Numbered from the stretch's first letter, positions 5,299 to 13,094 are shown. The stretch is 29,898 nt of DNA from a virus (IMGVR_UViG_3300017772_000072:1-29898), one strand, 5' to 3'. Notes: a model not told the origin generated them from the letters alone. Numbers and translations: made by a program.

Positions 5299-8200
5299 AT
5301 GGCTACTACATTTACTGGCTTAAGGGTTCAAGATACTTATAATGCAATCCTAAAAATAGGCGATAATTCAAATTTAACTGGAACTGCAAAACTACTAAGC
5401 GATGGCCTTGGTAATGCATCCTCTGTTTATTTATCGACTACTAGATTAGGTATTGGTGTAACTCCAACTTATCAATTTCAAACAAGTGCAAACGCTAAAA
5501 TTGGTGGTAATTTAATTATTGCTGGTGATTTAACAGTTAATGGTACAACTACAATTATTGATTCAACAATTATTGCTATCGGTGATAATATGATTGAAAT
5601 GGCCAAAGGCAATACAGCTAATACAAAAGACATTGGCTGGTATGGTAAAATAGTATCCACTGGTACTAAATATGTTGGAATGGCTTATGATGCATCAACT
5701 GGTATTGTAACTCCAAAATTTAATTTAGGTTTTGGAACTGTTGAGCCAGGGAACACATTTGCAACGACTGTTACTGGTACTTTAGTCGCTAATTTAGAGG
5801 GTAACGTAACTGGTAATGTTACTGGTAACGTAACTGGTAATGTTACTGGTAATGTTACAGGTAATTTAACTGGTAATGTTACTGGTAATTTAACTGGTAA
5901 TGTTACTGGTAATTTAACTGGTAATGTTACTGGCGGCACAATATCGGGTACTACTGGTACTTTTAGCGAGAATGTTTTAATAAGTAAAACATCAACAGTC
6001 AATTTAATAGTAACAAATGGTACACAAAATATTTATGTTGGTTCATCTGGTAGCACTAGATTTGGTTTATCAACTGGTAATACTATAATACAAAGTACTG
6101 GTGCTGGTTTTGGTATTGGTACTCAAGATGGCAATAGTTTTGTTTTAGGTGCTAATAATACTGCGGCTATAACTATTGATACATCAGCGGATGTTGAGTT
6201 TTCTGGTAGTATAACAGGTACAACAGCTACATTTACTGGCTTAGTAACTGGTATTGCTCCAACAAGTGATTTAAATTTTGCTACTAAAAAATACGTTGAT
6301 GATAATATACCAACAGTTACAACTCCAACATTAAGTGCTGTTTTAGCGGCTGGTAATACATCTGGTGCAAATGATTTATTAATGGATGATGGCCAAAAAT
6401 TATTGCTCGGTGATGATAGTGATATTGAGATATTTCATAGTGCTGGTGCTGGTTATATAATAAACCAAACTGGTAATTTGTTTATTGAAAATTTAGCTGA
6501 TGACAGAGATATTAGTTTTATTTGTGATGATGGTTCTGGTGGTAGTGCTACATATTTATTTATGGATGGTAGCGTACAAAGAAATAAATTTTTTCAAAAT
6601 ACTCAAGTTAATGACAATAAAATATTTGGTGTTGGTTCAGATTTAGATTTAAATTTTAAACACGATGGCACCGCAAGTTATATAAGAAATGCAACGGGAA
6701 CTTTACATATTTATAATGATGTTGCTGATGCTGATATAAATTTTTATGCGACTAAAACTGATGGTACCCAAGAATTATATTTTCAGTTAGATGGTAGCAT
6801 ACAAAAAAATGAATTTTATAAACCAGCTTATTTTAAAGATAATATTTTGGCTGAGTTTGGTGATAGCTCAGATTTTCAAATATCACACAATGGCACAAAC
6901 ACACTACTAAGAAACAATACTGGTGATATAATTTTTAATTCTTTTGCAACAGATGGCGATATTAAATTTAACTTGGATGATGGCGGTGGTTCTTTAACCG
7001 AGTATTTAAGATTAGATGGGGGTGCTATTAAAACAATAGCAAATAAAAACATTGCATTTATAGATAATGTAAAAGCTGAGTTTGGAAACTCAGGAGATTT
7101 ACAAATTTACCACGATGGTAGTAATTCTATTATAGCAGATACAGGTACAGGTAATTTATATTTAAGGGGTAATACACAAATTAGATTACAAGGTATCAAT
7201 GAATCAAATATGTTTATTGGTAATCAAGGTGGTAGTGTTAATTTATATCATAACAATTCTGAAAAGTTTGCAACTACAAGTACAGGAATTGGTGTTACGG
7301 GGGATGTGGTTGCAAGTGGGGATGTTACTGTAAATGGTGGAGATTTAAATGTAAATTCTTCAAGTTTATATAGTATTATAAATTTAAATTCAAGTAATGA
7401 TAGTTATATTGAAAAAGATACAGGAACAAATTTATATTTAGTAAATAACGTATCTGACCAAGACATAAAATTTAGAGTAAATGATAATGGAAGTAATGTT
7501 ACTGCTTTAACTTTAAGTGGTGCAAATAATGGAAACGCAAGTTTTGCAGGAGATATTAATATTTCTGCTGGTAAAAAATTAAAATATTCTGCAAATTCTT
7601 TTATAACACCAGAAAACAATGTTACTGGTGCAGAAGTCAGTACAGCGGGAGATTTTAGAATAAAAACAGGAAGCACACCAACTTTAGCGTTAACTGTTGG
7701 AGGTGCGCAAAATTCCGTGTTTTATGGGGATGCTACATTTGTCACTGATAAACATATTACTTTTTTAGCAAACACAACATGGGGTTCATCACTAAGGGTT
7801 GGTGGTAATGGCAGAACTGCAACTGGCACAGAAATGGCAAGTATAGTTACTACTGATGGTAATATTCATCTTGATTCTGCTGATAGCAATAATGCTATAT
7901 ATTTAAACTACTATGCTGGTACTGAGGGTGTATATTTTGGTTCTGGGAATGCCAGTTATGTAGCCAGAGTTACAAGTAGTGGTTCTGCTATGTTCCCAAT
8001 ATATTATGATTATGATGATACATCACATTATGTTAATCCAGCTGGAGTATCAATTCAAGATAGAATAAAATTAGATGGTGCTGGTACCTCTGGTTCTGCA
8101 ACACTTGAAATTGATAACCCTAGTTCATCTACATATATACATAGTGCTGAAATGCTTGGTGCTAACTTAACAAGTGGACAGACAAATATTTTAGTTATTG

Positions 8201-10149
8201 GGAAAGAGGGTACTACAAAAAATTCTGGGTATATAGGATATTATTGGACAGCATCTGGCAGTAATAATAATTTTGTTAGTATAGGTCATTGGGCGGCTAA
8301 CCATTTATTAAGAATATATGGCGATGTAGTTACAACAACTGTTGGATTTAGAAGTAGTGCAGATGTTAGAGGTACAATTTTTTATGATACTGATGACACT
8401 AATTATTATGTAAATCCAAATGGTGCTAGTAGAATTAATAATATAAATATTGATGGTGTCGCAAATTATCCTTTGCAAACAAGCTCCTCACAAAGATATT
8501 CTATACAAGTTAGAAATACCAATAATACTATTAATGGTGGATTTGGCTGGTGGTGGTTTATGGACACTAATTTTAATATGGGATTTCATGCTGATGGTGT
8601 TGGTGATAGATTTACACTAGCTAGAAATGGAGAGGCATACTTTACTGGCAATGTTACAATGCCAACTGGTAGTGTAACTGGTAAATTTGCTGTTATGAGT
8701 ACTAGCGTACATGGTAGTTATGATTTTTATAATAATGGTACAAGTTATTTTAATGGTAGGGTAACAGTTGATGATGATTTGTATATAAGTAATGGCTACT
8801 ATATACGTTCATCTAATGGTAATGGTAGGATATTACTAAGTGGTAATTTTCACATGGATGCTTATGGTGGGAATGACTTTTATATTAGTTATTACAATAA
8901 TGCAAGATTTAGAGTGTGGAATGGTTCATCTGCCGAAAGATTTAGAGTAGATACAGATGGAATTACTTATGCTTATTATCAAATGAGGTCACCAGTTTTT
9001 TATGATAATGATAATACAACATATTATGGTGATTTTGCAAGTAATACAACATCACTTTCAACTGCTGGTAAATGGGTTTGCCAGGGTGGACATAATAGTG
9101 CTAGAATGCAATTAAATTATCAACATAGTGCAACAGATTCAGGTAATAGTGGTACATTAACTGGTTGGGTTTCTGAACCAGGAATAACTTATAATTCAGC
9201 TGGTATTGGTGGCAACATTAATGTAAGTGGTCAATATTATGGTAGAGCTTATAATTCTGGCTATGGTGTTTATGTAAGGTTTGATAAGGGTAATGGTAAT
9301 TTAGAACATTGGACAACAACATCAACAGCTGGTAGTGCTGGTGGTCAGGGTACTAGAAGATGGTACAATGATGCCTCTGGTAATTCTTTTGCATCTGCAT
9401 CTTCAAGGGCGCCTATATTTTATGATTCAAATAATACTACTTATTATACAGACCCAGCTAGTACTAGTAACATTGTTTCGTTTCATGCAAATGGTAATTC
9501 ATTATTTAATAACGATAATCATTTAACTTTTGGCCCAAATTCTAGTTGGGGTTCATCTTTAAGAATTGGTGGCAATGGTCGTACTGCTACTGGTACTGAA
9601 ATGGCTAGTATTGCAACAACAGATGGAAATATACATTTAGATTCGGCAAATTCAAATAATGCGATTTACTTAAATTATTATGCTGGTACTGGTGGAACTT
9701 TTTTTGGTACTGGTGCTGGTGCTTATGTTGCTAGAGTTTTAAGTAATGGTTCTGCTCAATTCCCAATTTTTTATGATTACTCAAATACATCTTATTATGC
9801 AGATTTAGCTAATACATCTATATCAATAAATGTTGCTGGAAAGGGTGTATTTGCTGGTGATGTTGTTGCATTTTCAGATAAAAAATTAAAAACTAATATT
9901 AAAACTTTAGATGGCAATAAGGTTTTAAAAATGAGAGGTGTTAGTTTTAATAAAATTGATACAAACGAAAAAGGTTCTGGTGTTATAGCTCAAGAATTAC
10001 AAGAAATTGCACCAGAATTAATTACAGAATCAAATGGCACATTGGGGGTTGCTTATGGTAACCTTGCTGGTTATTTAATTGAAGCTATAAAAGAACAACA
10101 AAAAACTATTGAACAACTAAAAGATAGAATAAATAAATTAGAAAAATAA
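5299..10149 (+). CDS. Tail fibre/spike with C-terminal S74 self-cleaving chaperone
   Basis: The largest gene encodes 1616 residues. A short N-terminal region is followed by an Asn-Val-Thr-Gly minisatellite (residues about 169-212), four roughly 70-residue fibre modules with 'F-G-D-S-x-D-x-Q-I-x-H-x-G' (about 364-625), and a low-complexity beta-rich shaft. Five copies of a 'F-Y-D-x-x-x-T-x-Y-Y' motif lie at about residues 900-1505. The C-terminus is a peptidase S74 intramolecular chaperone (PF13884) with F-S-D-K-K-L-K at 1525-1531, S1526 being the expected cleavage serine, then G-V-I-A-Q-E-L and a closing coiled coil. This domain trimerises the fibre and cuts itself off. The protein most likely binds the host surface. 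Confidence 0.9.
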   Translation: MATTFTGLRVQDTYNAILKIGDNSNLTGTAKLLSDGLGNASSVYLSTTRLGIGVTPTYQFQTSANAKIGGNLIIAGDLTVNGTTTIIDSTIIAIGDNMIEMAKGNTANTKDIGWYGKIVSTGTKYVGMAYDASTGIVTPKFNLGFGTVEPGNTFATTVTGTLVANLEGNVTGNVTGNVTGNVTGNVTGNLTGNVTGNLTGNVTGNLTGNVTGGTISGTTGTFSENVLISKTSTVNLIVTNGTQNIYVGSSGSTRFGLSTGNTIIQSTGAGFGIGTQDGNSFVLGANNTAAITIDTSADVEFSGSITGTTATFTGLVTGIAPTSDLNFATKKYVDDNIPTVTTPTLSAVLAAGNTSGANDLLMDDGQKLLLGDDSDIEIFHSAGAGYIINQTGNLFIENLADDRDISFICDDGSGGSATYLFMDGSVQRNKFFQNTQVNDNKIFGVGSDLDLNFKHDGTASYIRNATGTLHIYNDVADADINFYATKTDGTQELYFQLDGSIQKNEFYKPAYFKDNILAEFGDSSDFQISHNGTNTLLRNNTGDIIFNSFATDGDIKFNLDDGGGSLTEYLRLDGGAIKTIANKNIAFIDNVKAEFGNSGDLQIYHDGSNSIIADTGTGNLYLRGNTQIRLQGINESNMFIGNQGGSVNLYHNNSEKFATTSTGIGVTGDVVASGDVTVNGGDLNVNSSSLYSIINLNSSNDSYIEKDTGTNLYLVNNVSDQDIKFRVNDNGSNVTALTLSGANNGNASFAGDINISAGKKLKYSANSFITPENNVTGAEVSTAGDFRIKTGSTPTLALTVGGAQNSVFYGDATFVTDKHITFLANTTWGSSLRVGGNGRTATGTEMASIVTTDGNIHLDSADSNNAIYLNYYAGTEGVYFGSGNASYVARVTSSGSAMFPIYYDYDDTSHYVNPAGVSIQDRIKLDGAGTSGSATLEIDNPSSSTYIHSAEMLGANLTSGQTNILVIGKEGTTKNSGYIGYYWTASGSNNNFVSIGHWAANHLLRIYGDVVTTTVGFRSSADVRGTIFYDTDDTNYYVNPNGASRINNINIDGVANYPLQTSSSQRYSIQVRNTNNTINGGFGWWWFMDTNFNMGFHADGVGDRFTLARNGEAYFTGNVTMPTGSVTGKFAVMSTSVHGSYDFYNNGTSYFNGRVTVDDDLYISNGYYIRSSNGNGRILLSGNFHMDAYGGNDFYISYYNNARFRVWNGSSAERFRVDTDGITYAYYQMRSPVFYDNDNTTYYGDFASNTTSLSTAGKWVCQGGHNSARMQLNYQHSATDSGNSGTLTGWVSEPGITYNSAGIGGNINVSGQYYGRAYNSGYGVYVRFDKGNGNLEHWTTTSTAGSAGGQGTRRWYNDASGNSFASASSRAPIFYDSNNTTYYTDPASTSNIVSFHANGNSLFNNDNHLTFGPNSSWGSSLRIGGNGRTATGTEMASIATTDGNIHLDSANSNNAIYLNYYAGTGGTFFGTGAGAYVARVLSNGSAQFPIFYDYSNTSYYADLANTSISINVAGKGVFAGDVVAFSDKKLKTNIKTLDGNKVLKMRGVSFNKIDTNEKGSGVIAQELQEIAPELITESNGTLGVAYGNLAGYLIEAIKEQQKTIEQLKDRINKLEK
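5803..5934 (+). repeat. Tandem 12-bp minisatellite encoding N-(V/L)-T-G
   Basis: Eleven consecutive 12-base units encode Asn-Val-Thr-Gly or Asn-Leu-Thr-Gly. Units differ at the third codon position and by GTA/GTT or TTA, forming 24-base super-repeats, so the array is internally diverged rather than perfect. Gains or losses of units would keep the frame. Confidence 0.9.
6388..7170 (+). repeat. Four degenerate fibre modules of about 70 residues
   Basis: Four successive segments share the plan 'x-F-G-x-S-x-D-x-x-I/F-x-H-x-G-x-x-x-x-I/L-x-N-x-T-G' followed by a 'D-I-x-F' strand and an L-D-G turn. They diverge strongly at DNA level. Such modules are widespread in marine phage fibres. Boundaries are approximate. 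Confidence 0.7.
7747..8043 (+). repeat. First copy of a 297-bp in-gene duplication
   Basis: This 99-codon block aligns without gaps to 9514-9810. By hand about three quarters of the residues are identical, including a 'G-G-N-G-R-T-A-T-G-T-E-M-A-S-I' core, while many codons differ synonymously, which points to an old duplication kept by selection on the protein. Confidence 0.85.
9514..9810 (+). repeat. Second copy of the 297-bp in-gene duplication
   Basis: It has exactly the same length as the first copy and no internal insertion or deletion. It ends in the 'F-Y-D-Y-S-N-T-S-Y-Y' motif immediately upstream of the S74 domain, so the repeated module supplies the distal shaft. Confidence 0.85.
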
Positions 10150-10153
10150 TTAA

Positions 10154-10161
10154 TATATTTG
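10154..10161 (+). promoter_or_regulatory. TAnnTTTG promoter box, probably leaderless gene
   Basis: TATATTTG matches the consensus exactly and ends only four bases before ATG 10166. With a start site about 5-8 bases downstream of the box, the transcript would begin at or near the start codon. Confidence 0.55.
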
Positions 10162-10165
10162 TATT

Positions 10166-10528
10166 ATGAATATATCATACACTTGGAAAATTACTGAAAT
10201 GAAAATGGCACCATCTTTAGATGGTTTATCAGATGTCATTACTAATGTACGATTCGATTATACTGGTACTGATTCTGATTCTGGGTTTTCATATTCTTTT
10301 AAAGGTGCAATTCCTATTGGTAAACCAGAATCAAGCAATTTTGTGCCACTAGCTGATTTAACTGAAAATGAAGTTATTGAATGGGTAAAATCTATTTATA
10401 ATTTTGACCATCCAAATGAGCAAATAGTAAAAGGTATTCAAAATCAAATTGTACCAGAGGATAAAGAAGCTCCATTGCCATGGGCGCCACCTATCCCTGG
10501 ACCACCAAATGAGGATTTACAATCATAA
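10166..10528 (+). CDS. Fibre-adjacent phage protein (DUF7936-like)
   Basis: The 120-residue protein has an N-terminal beta region (I-S-Y-T-W-K-I, L-S-D-V-I-T-N-V-R-F-D-Y-T-G), then a helix with 'L-A-D-L-T-E-N-E-V-I-E-W-V-K' and a proline-rich end (L-P-W-A-P-P-I-P-G-P-P). This layout, with E-V-I-E-W-V-K and a closing P-L-P-W, is that of a common uncharacterised protein encoded after tail fibres in marine phages (DUF7936 type). It may be a fibre-associated or minor virion protein. It has its own promoter box. Confidence 0.6.
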   Translation: MNISYTWKITEMKMAPSLDGLSDVITNVRFDYTGTDSDSGFSYSFKGAIPIGKPESSNFVPLADLTENEVIEWVKSIYNFDHPNEQIVKGIQNQIVPEDKEAPLPWAPPIPGPPNEDLQS

Positions 10529-10539
10529 ACATAATATAA

Positions 10540-11076
10540 ATGGCTTGTCCAAATGTTGCAACAGATGAAATATCAATGCTTAAAACTGGTCGTGAAAGAA
10601 CTGGAGCTGGATATGATTCTAGTTATAATTTAAGCACACCAATTTATATGTCAGATTTACAAAGATTATCTGGCGGCAATTCAAGTGGCTCAGGTCAAAA
10701 TTATCCAGCAGTAAATACATTGAATCCAGTTAATAATCGACCAGATGGCTCAAATCCTTTGCAGATGAGTGAATTTAGTGAGTATAACCAAAATGTAACA
10801 AGGTCAGCATTTAATTATATATATGACTCACAAAGTAGTGCAAATGCTTGTTTAGCTGGTATTCCCTCGCCAACTCCCTATTTTCATACAGATGTAAATA
10901 ATTTAGTTCCTGATGCTGGTGGTGGTCAATATACTGCATATACAACCCTAAGTGGTTCACAAGTTGTTGCGGCTGGTTATTATTCAATTTATTCTACTGG
11001 TAACTTTCCTAGTGCAAGTGGAAAATATATGCAAGTCGGTAGTAATGGAGCAATTTTATCAATAGGGAATTGTTAA
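10540..11076 (+). CDS. Probable minor structural protein
   Basis: The 178-residue protein is rich in S, N, G, T and Y, as virion surface proteins are. It begins 'M-A-C-P-N-V-A-T-D-E-I-S-M-L-K' and has a middle segment 'N-P-L-Q-M-S-E-F-S-E-Y'. The C-terminal 60 residues, with 'V-V-A-A-G-Y-Y-S-I-Y-S-T-G-N' and ending G-K-Y-M-Q-V...S-I-G-N-C, resemble a small beta domain repeated in surface and tail proteins of Bacteroidota phages. Three cysteines lie at residue 3, in N-A-C-L, and at the C-terminus. Location next to fibre and tail-tube genes suggests a tail or fibre accessory role. Confidence 0.55.
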   Translation: MACPNVATDEISMLKTGRERTGAGYDSSYNLSTPIYMSDLQRLSGGNSSGSGQNYPAVNTLNPVNNRPDGSNPLQMSEFSEYNQNVTRSAFNYIYDSQSSANACLAGIPSPTPYFHTDVNNLVPDAGGGQYTAYTTLSGSQVVAAGYYSIYSTGNFPSASGKYMQVGSNGAILSIGNC

Positions 11077-11086
11077 AATAAATTGT

Positions 11087-11094
11087 TAAATTTG
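11087..11094 (+). promoter_or_regulatory. TAnnTTTG promoter box before the tail-tube region
   Basis: TAAATTTG is an exact match to the consensus, 22 bases before ATG 11117 in a 40-base gap. It would drive the small coiled-coil gene and the first tail-tube gene. Confidence 0.55.
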
Positions 11095-11116
11095 TATAAA
11101 TAATAAAAATAATATA

Positions 11117-11353
11117 ATGAGCAAACTAGAACAAAAGGAATTAAAAGAATTAAGAGAATTAATATCAAAACCTAATCAAATTGCGGCTGAAATTGGTATG
11201 CGAGTAATAGCATATAAATCTATTGACAAACTTGTTGATGTATTTAATGAGGCATCTAAAGAGCAACAAGAAAAAATGAAAGAGATTGAAGATAAGCATG
11301 GCAAAGGTTCTTTAAATATTGATACTGGCGAAATTACACCAATAGAGGAATAA
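11117..11353 (+). CDS. Small helical protein before the tail-tube gene
   Basis: The 78-residue protein is dominated by charged helices (E-Q-K-E-L-K-E-L-R-E-L-I near the start, K-E-Q-Q-E-K-M-K-E-I-E-D-K later) and ends with a short acidic tail. It contains no cysteine and no hydrophobic segment. It shares one base with the first tail-tube gene (TAATG), so the two are probably translated together. A scaffold or chaperone role in tail assembly is possible, but this is only position-based. Confidence 0.55.
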   Translation: MSKLEQKELKELRELISKPNQIAAEIGMRVIAYKSIDKLVDVFNEASKEQQEKMKEIEDKHGKGSLNIDTGEITPIEE

Positions 11354-11820
11354 TGCCAGTTTTAAATGCCAGTAGCTTTTTATTATTAAAAGATACAACA
11401 GTTATTGGTCATTCTAAAAGCACATCATTTAATGTTAATGTAGATACACCAGAATCAACTACAAAAGATAGTTTAGGATGGCGTGAAATTATACCAGGTG
11501 TTAAATCTGGTACAATTAATTGTGAGTGCTTAACTGATTATTCTAACAGCTTAAATTTTGATGAAATTGCCGACATGATTATAACTCGGCAAAAAGCAGT
11601 TTTTTATTTTAAAGATACTGTAAACACTAAATTAATAGTTAGAGGTGAGGGTTTTATTGTATCGGTTGATGAAACTGCTGAGTTTGAAAATGCAACCTCT
11701 TTTAATTTAGATATAAATTTAACTGGTATATTTACAGTTAGTGATGCATCTGAGGGTAAGACATGGGATAATGTCTTTGAAAAATGGGAGGATATTGCTA
11801 CAAACTGGGAAAATGTATAA
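11353..11820 (+). CDS. Tail-tube protein, TP901-1 major tail family (paralogue 1)
   Basis: The 155-residue protein has the pattern of TP901-1-type major tail proteins (PF06199): an 'I-G-H-S-K-S-T-S-F' strand, 'D-T-P-E-S-T-T-K-D-S-L-G-W' and 'I-P-G-V-K-S-G-T-I'. It is clearly related to the next gene across its whole length: I-G-H-S, P-E-x-T-T-K-D-S, G-V-K-S-G and the V-S-x-E/T-A-E-F/M end region are shared. It differs by a C-terminal extension rich in tryptophan and acidic residues (about residues 131-155). One of the two paralogues should form the tube; the other may be a minor tube, decoration or tip protein. Confidence 0.8.
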   Translation: MPVLNASSFLLLKDTTVIGHSKSTSFNVNVDTPESTTKDSLGWREIIPGVKSGTINCECLTDYSNSLNFDEIADMIITRQKAVFYFKDTVNTKLIVRGEGFIVSVDETAEFENATSFNLDINLTGIFTVSDASEGKTWDNVFEKWEDIATNWENV

Positions 11821-11832
11821 ATATTTTATTTG

Positions 11833-11840
11833 TATATTTG
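11833..11840 (+). promoter_or_regulatory. TAnnTTTG promoter box before the second tail-tube gene
   Basis: TATATTTG matches exactly, 30 bases upstream of ATG 11871 within a 50-base gap. A separate promoter would give the second tail-tube paralogue high expression, as expected for the major tube subunit. Confidence 0.55.
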
Positions 11841-11870
11841 TCTTAAATTAATAATTAAAAAATATAAATT

Positions 11871-12293
11871 ATGGCTACTGTCGGAGTATTTAATGGAACT
11901 AACTTATTACTAAAATTTGCCGCTGATGGTGGTTCACCAGCATCAATCGGACATTCAACATCTTGTTCACTTTCACTATCTAATGATTTGCCAGAGGCAA
12001 CTACTAAGGATAGTAGCGGATTTCAAGAGGTTATTGCTGGTGTAAAAAGTGGTGAAATTAGTTTTGAAGGTTTAGTTGCTTATGATGATGCAAATAATGC
12101 TATTGAGGCGGCTGATTTTCTTTTAGCTAGAACAAAATTAGATTGGTCTTTTGGAACTGCCGCTACTGGGGATGAGGTTTATTCTGGTGAAGGTTTTATT
12201 AGCTCAATTGAAATGAGTGCCGAAATGGAATCACCAGTATCTTATTCTGGTTCGATTACTGTTACTGGTGCAATTGCTAAATCAACTAACTAA
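11871..12293 (+). CDS. Major tail-tube protein, TP901-1 family (paralogue 2)
   Basis: The 140-residue protein has the family pattern in a cleaner form: 'S-I-G-H-S-T-S-C-S-L-S-L-S', 'L-P-E-A-T-T-K-D-S-S-G-F', 'I-A-G-V-K-S-G-E-I' and a beta-rich end with E-M-S-A-E-M-E-S-P-V-S-Y. Length is normal for the family and there is no C-terminal extension. It is the better candidate for the main tube subunit because it has its own promoter box and is followed by a stem-loop (12315-12344) that would trim read-through, a usual arrangement for an abundant virion protein. Confidence 0.85.
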   Translation: MATVGVFNGTNLLLKFAADGGSPASIGHSTSCSLSLSNDLPEATTKDSSGFQEVIAGVKSGEISFEGLVAYDDANNAIEAADFLLARTKLDWSFGTAATGDEVYSGEGFISSIEMSAEMESPVSYSGSITVTGAIAKSTN

Positions 12294-12314
12294 GAAAAAT
12301 AACATATAATCTAA

Positions 12315-12344
12315 AGGGGTATAGCTTAAGGAAACTATACCCTT
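12315..12344 (+). terminator. Stem-loop after the major tail gene (attenuator or terminator)
   Basis: GGGTATAG (12317-12324) pairs perfectly with CTATACCC (12335-12342), extended by G-T and A-T pairs, around a 10-base loop. The following bases are alternating T and A instead of a pure T-run, so partial termination or transcript processing fits better than a full stop. Confidence 0.6.
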
Positions 12345-12361
12345 ATATATATATATAAATT

Positions 12362-12748
12362 ATGGCAAACAAGAAACGAGGGTACTACACCCTAAAACTA
12401 GGTGGTAAAATGCGAACTATGCATTTTTCAATGAATTTCTGGTCCAACTTTACTGAGCAACTTAATATTTCACTTGACCAAATAGGTGAGGTTTTTGCTG
12501 GTGGTATGTCTATCAAAGGTATTAGAGCTTTGATATATTCTGGCCTATTGGCACATGACCAAGAGCAAGGCAATGATATTGATTACAATGAATTTAAAGT
12601 TGGAATGTGGCTTGAGGATTTTGATTCTGAAAAATTAAATGATGTGGTAAATGCAATGATGGAATCAAGAATTTTAGGTAATGACTTAAATATGGGAGTT
12701 GCTAGAAATATTAAAAAAACCTCAAAACCAACAAAAGAGGGAAAGTAA
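12362..12748 (+). CDS. Tail assembly chaperone, G-like part
   Basis: The 128-residue protein has the composition and layout of phage tail tube assembly chaperones: a basic start with Y-Y-T-L-K-L-G-G-K-M-R-T-M, a helical body with 'W-S-N-F-T-E-Q-L' and 'I-K-G-I-R-A-L-I-Y-S-G-L-L-A', then an acidic helix. It lies between the tail-tube and tape-measure genes, the fixed position of lambda G. Its last codons form a slippery heptamer (GGGAAAG at 12739-12745) right before the stop, so some ribosomes would shift -1 and extend it by 110 residues. It keeps the tape measure from aggregating during tail assembly. Confidence 0.85.
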   Translation: MANKKRGYYTLKLGGKMRTMHFSMNFWSNFTEQLNISLDQIGEVFAGGMSIKGIRALIYSGLLAHDQEQGNDIDYNEFKVGMWLEDFDSEKLNDVVNAMMESRILGNDLNMGVARNIKKTSKPTKEGK

Positions 12749-12801
12749 CAACCCAGCTGACTTGGGAAAGTTTATTAGATTATTATATTGGTCAAGCTGG
12801 G
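12739..12801 (+). promoter_or_regulatory. Programmed -1 ribosomal frameshift signal
   Basis: GGGAAAG lies at 12739-12745 with zero-frame codons GGA-AAG, then TAA: the same heptamer as in the lambda G/T gene pair. Six bases further on, CCCAGCTGAC (12752-12761) pairs with GTCAAGCTGGG (12791-12801) over ten positions with one bulged A; a shorter hairpin 12752-12766 is an alternative. Spacing and location are right for -1 slippage. Confidence 0.85.
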
Positions 12802-13077
12802 ATAATGCCAGATATTTTTTGGAAAAATACTTGGAAAGAAAATCAATTGCTAGGCGAATCACACATGATTAAATCTAATATGCAATGGGAACAAGTAAGA
12901 TATATTGCATCAATGTTATATAATGTTAATTGCAATAAAAAAGCACAAATGATTACACCAGATAAATTATTCCCTTTGCCTCAAGATGTCTATTTACAAA
13001 GAGGCAAACCAAAATCATCAAAAGATGAAATGATAGCATTTAAAAAATTATCTGAATCTAAAAAGCCACAAAAATAA
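12745..13077 (+). CDS. Tail assembly chaperone, T-like part (made only by -1 frameshift)
   Basis: This frame is -1 relative to the G-like gene and is open through the overlap without a suitable start codon near its beginning; the first ATG (12805) would lose the conserved start of the domain. The translated part, 110 residues from 12745, opens with 'L-T-W-E-S-L-L-D-Y-Y-I-G-Q-A-G' and 'P-D-I-F-W-K-N-T', typical of T-domains of siphovirus tail chaperones, which recruit tail-tube protein while the G part coats the tape measure. The G-T fusion would have 238 residues. The stop codon lies in the loop of a terminator stem. Confidence 0.8.
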   Translation, partial: VTTQLTWESLLDYYIGQAGIMPDIFWKNTWKENQLLGESHMIKSNMQWEQVRYIASMLYNVNCNKKAQMITPDKLFPLPQDVYLQRGKPKSSKDEMIAFKKLSESKKPQK

Positions 13078-13093
13078 GTGGCTTATTTTTTTT
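13063..13093 (+). terminator. Terminator after the tail chaperone
   Basis: AAGCCAC (13063-13069) pairs perfectly with GTGGCTT (13078-13084) around an 8-base loop that contains the stop codon of the T-like frame. A run of eight T follows. It is immediately followed by a promoter box. Confidence 0.75.
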
Positions 13094-13094
13094 G

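Noticed and set aside
5803-5934. CRISPR-like or attachment-site repeats
   Set aside because: The repeats are directly abutting 12-bp codon repeats in frame with no spacers.
5685-6002. Reverse-strand frame made of V-T-L-P-V repeats
   Set aside because: It is only the antisense reading of the N-V-T-G minisatellite.
9335-9526. Forward-frame open stretch inside the fibre gene
   Set aside because: It is an overlapping frame in a repetitive region with no start context and no motif.
12805-13077. Independent gene starting at ATG 12805
   Set aside because: The frame is open upstream to 12745 and encodes the conserved start of the T-domain, and a frameshift site explains its expression.
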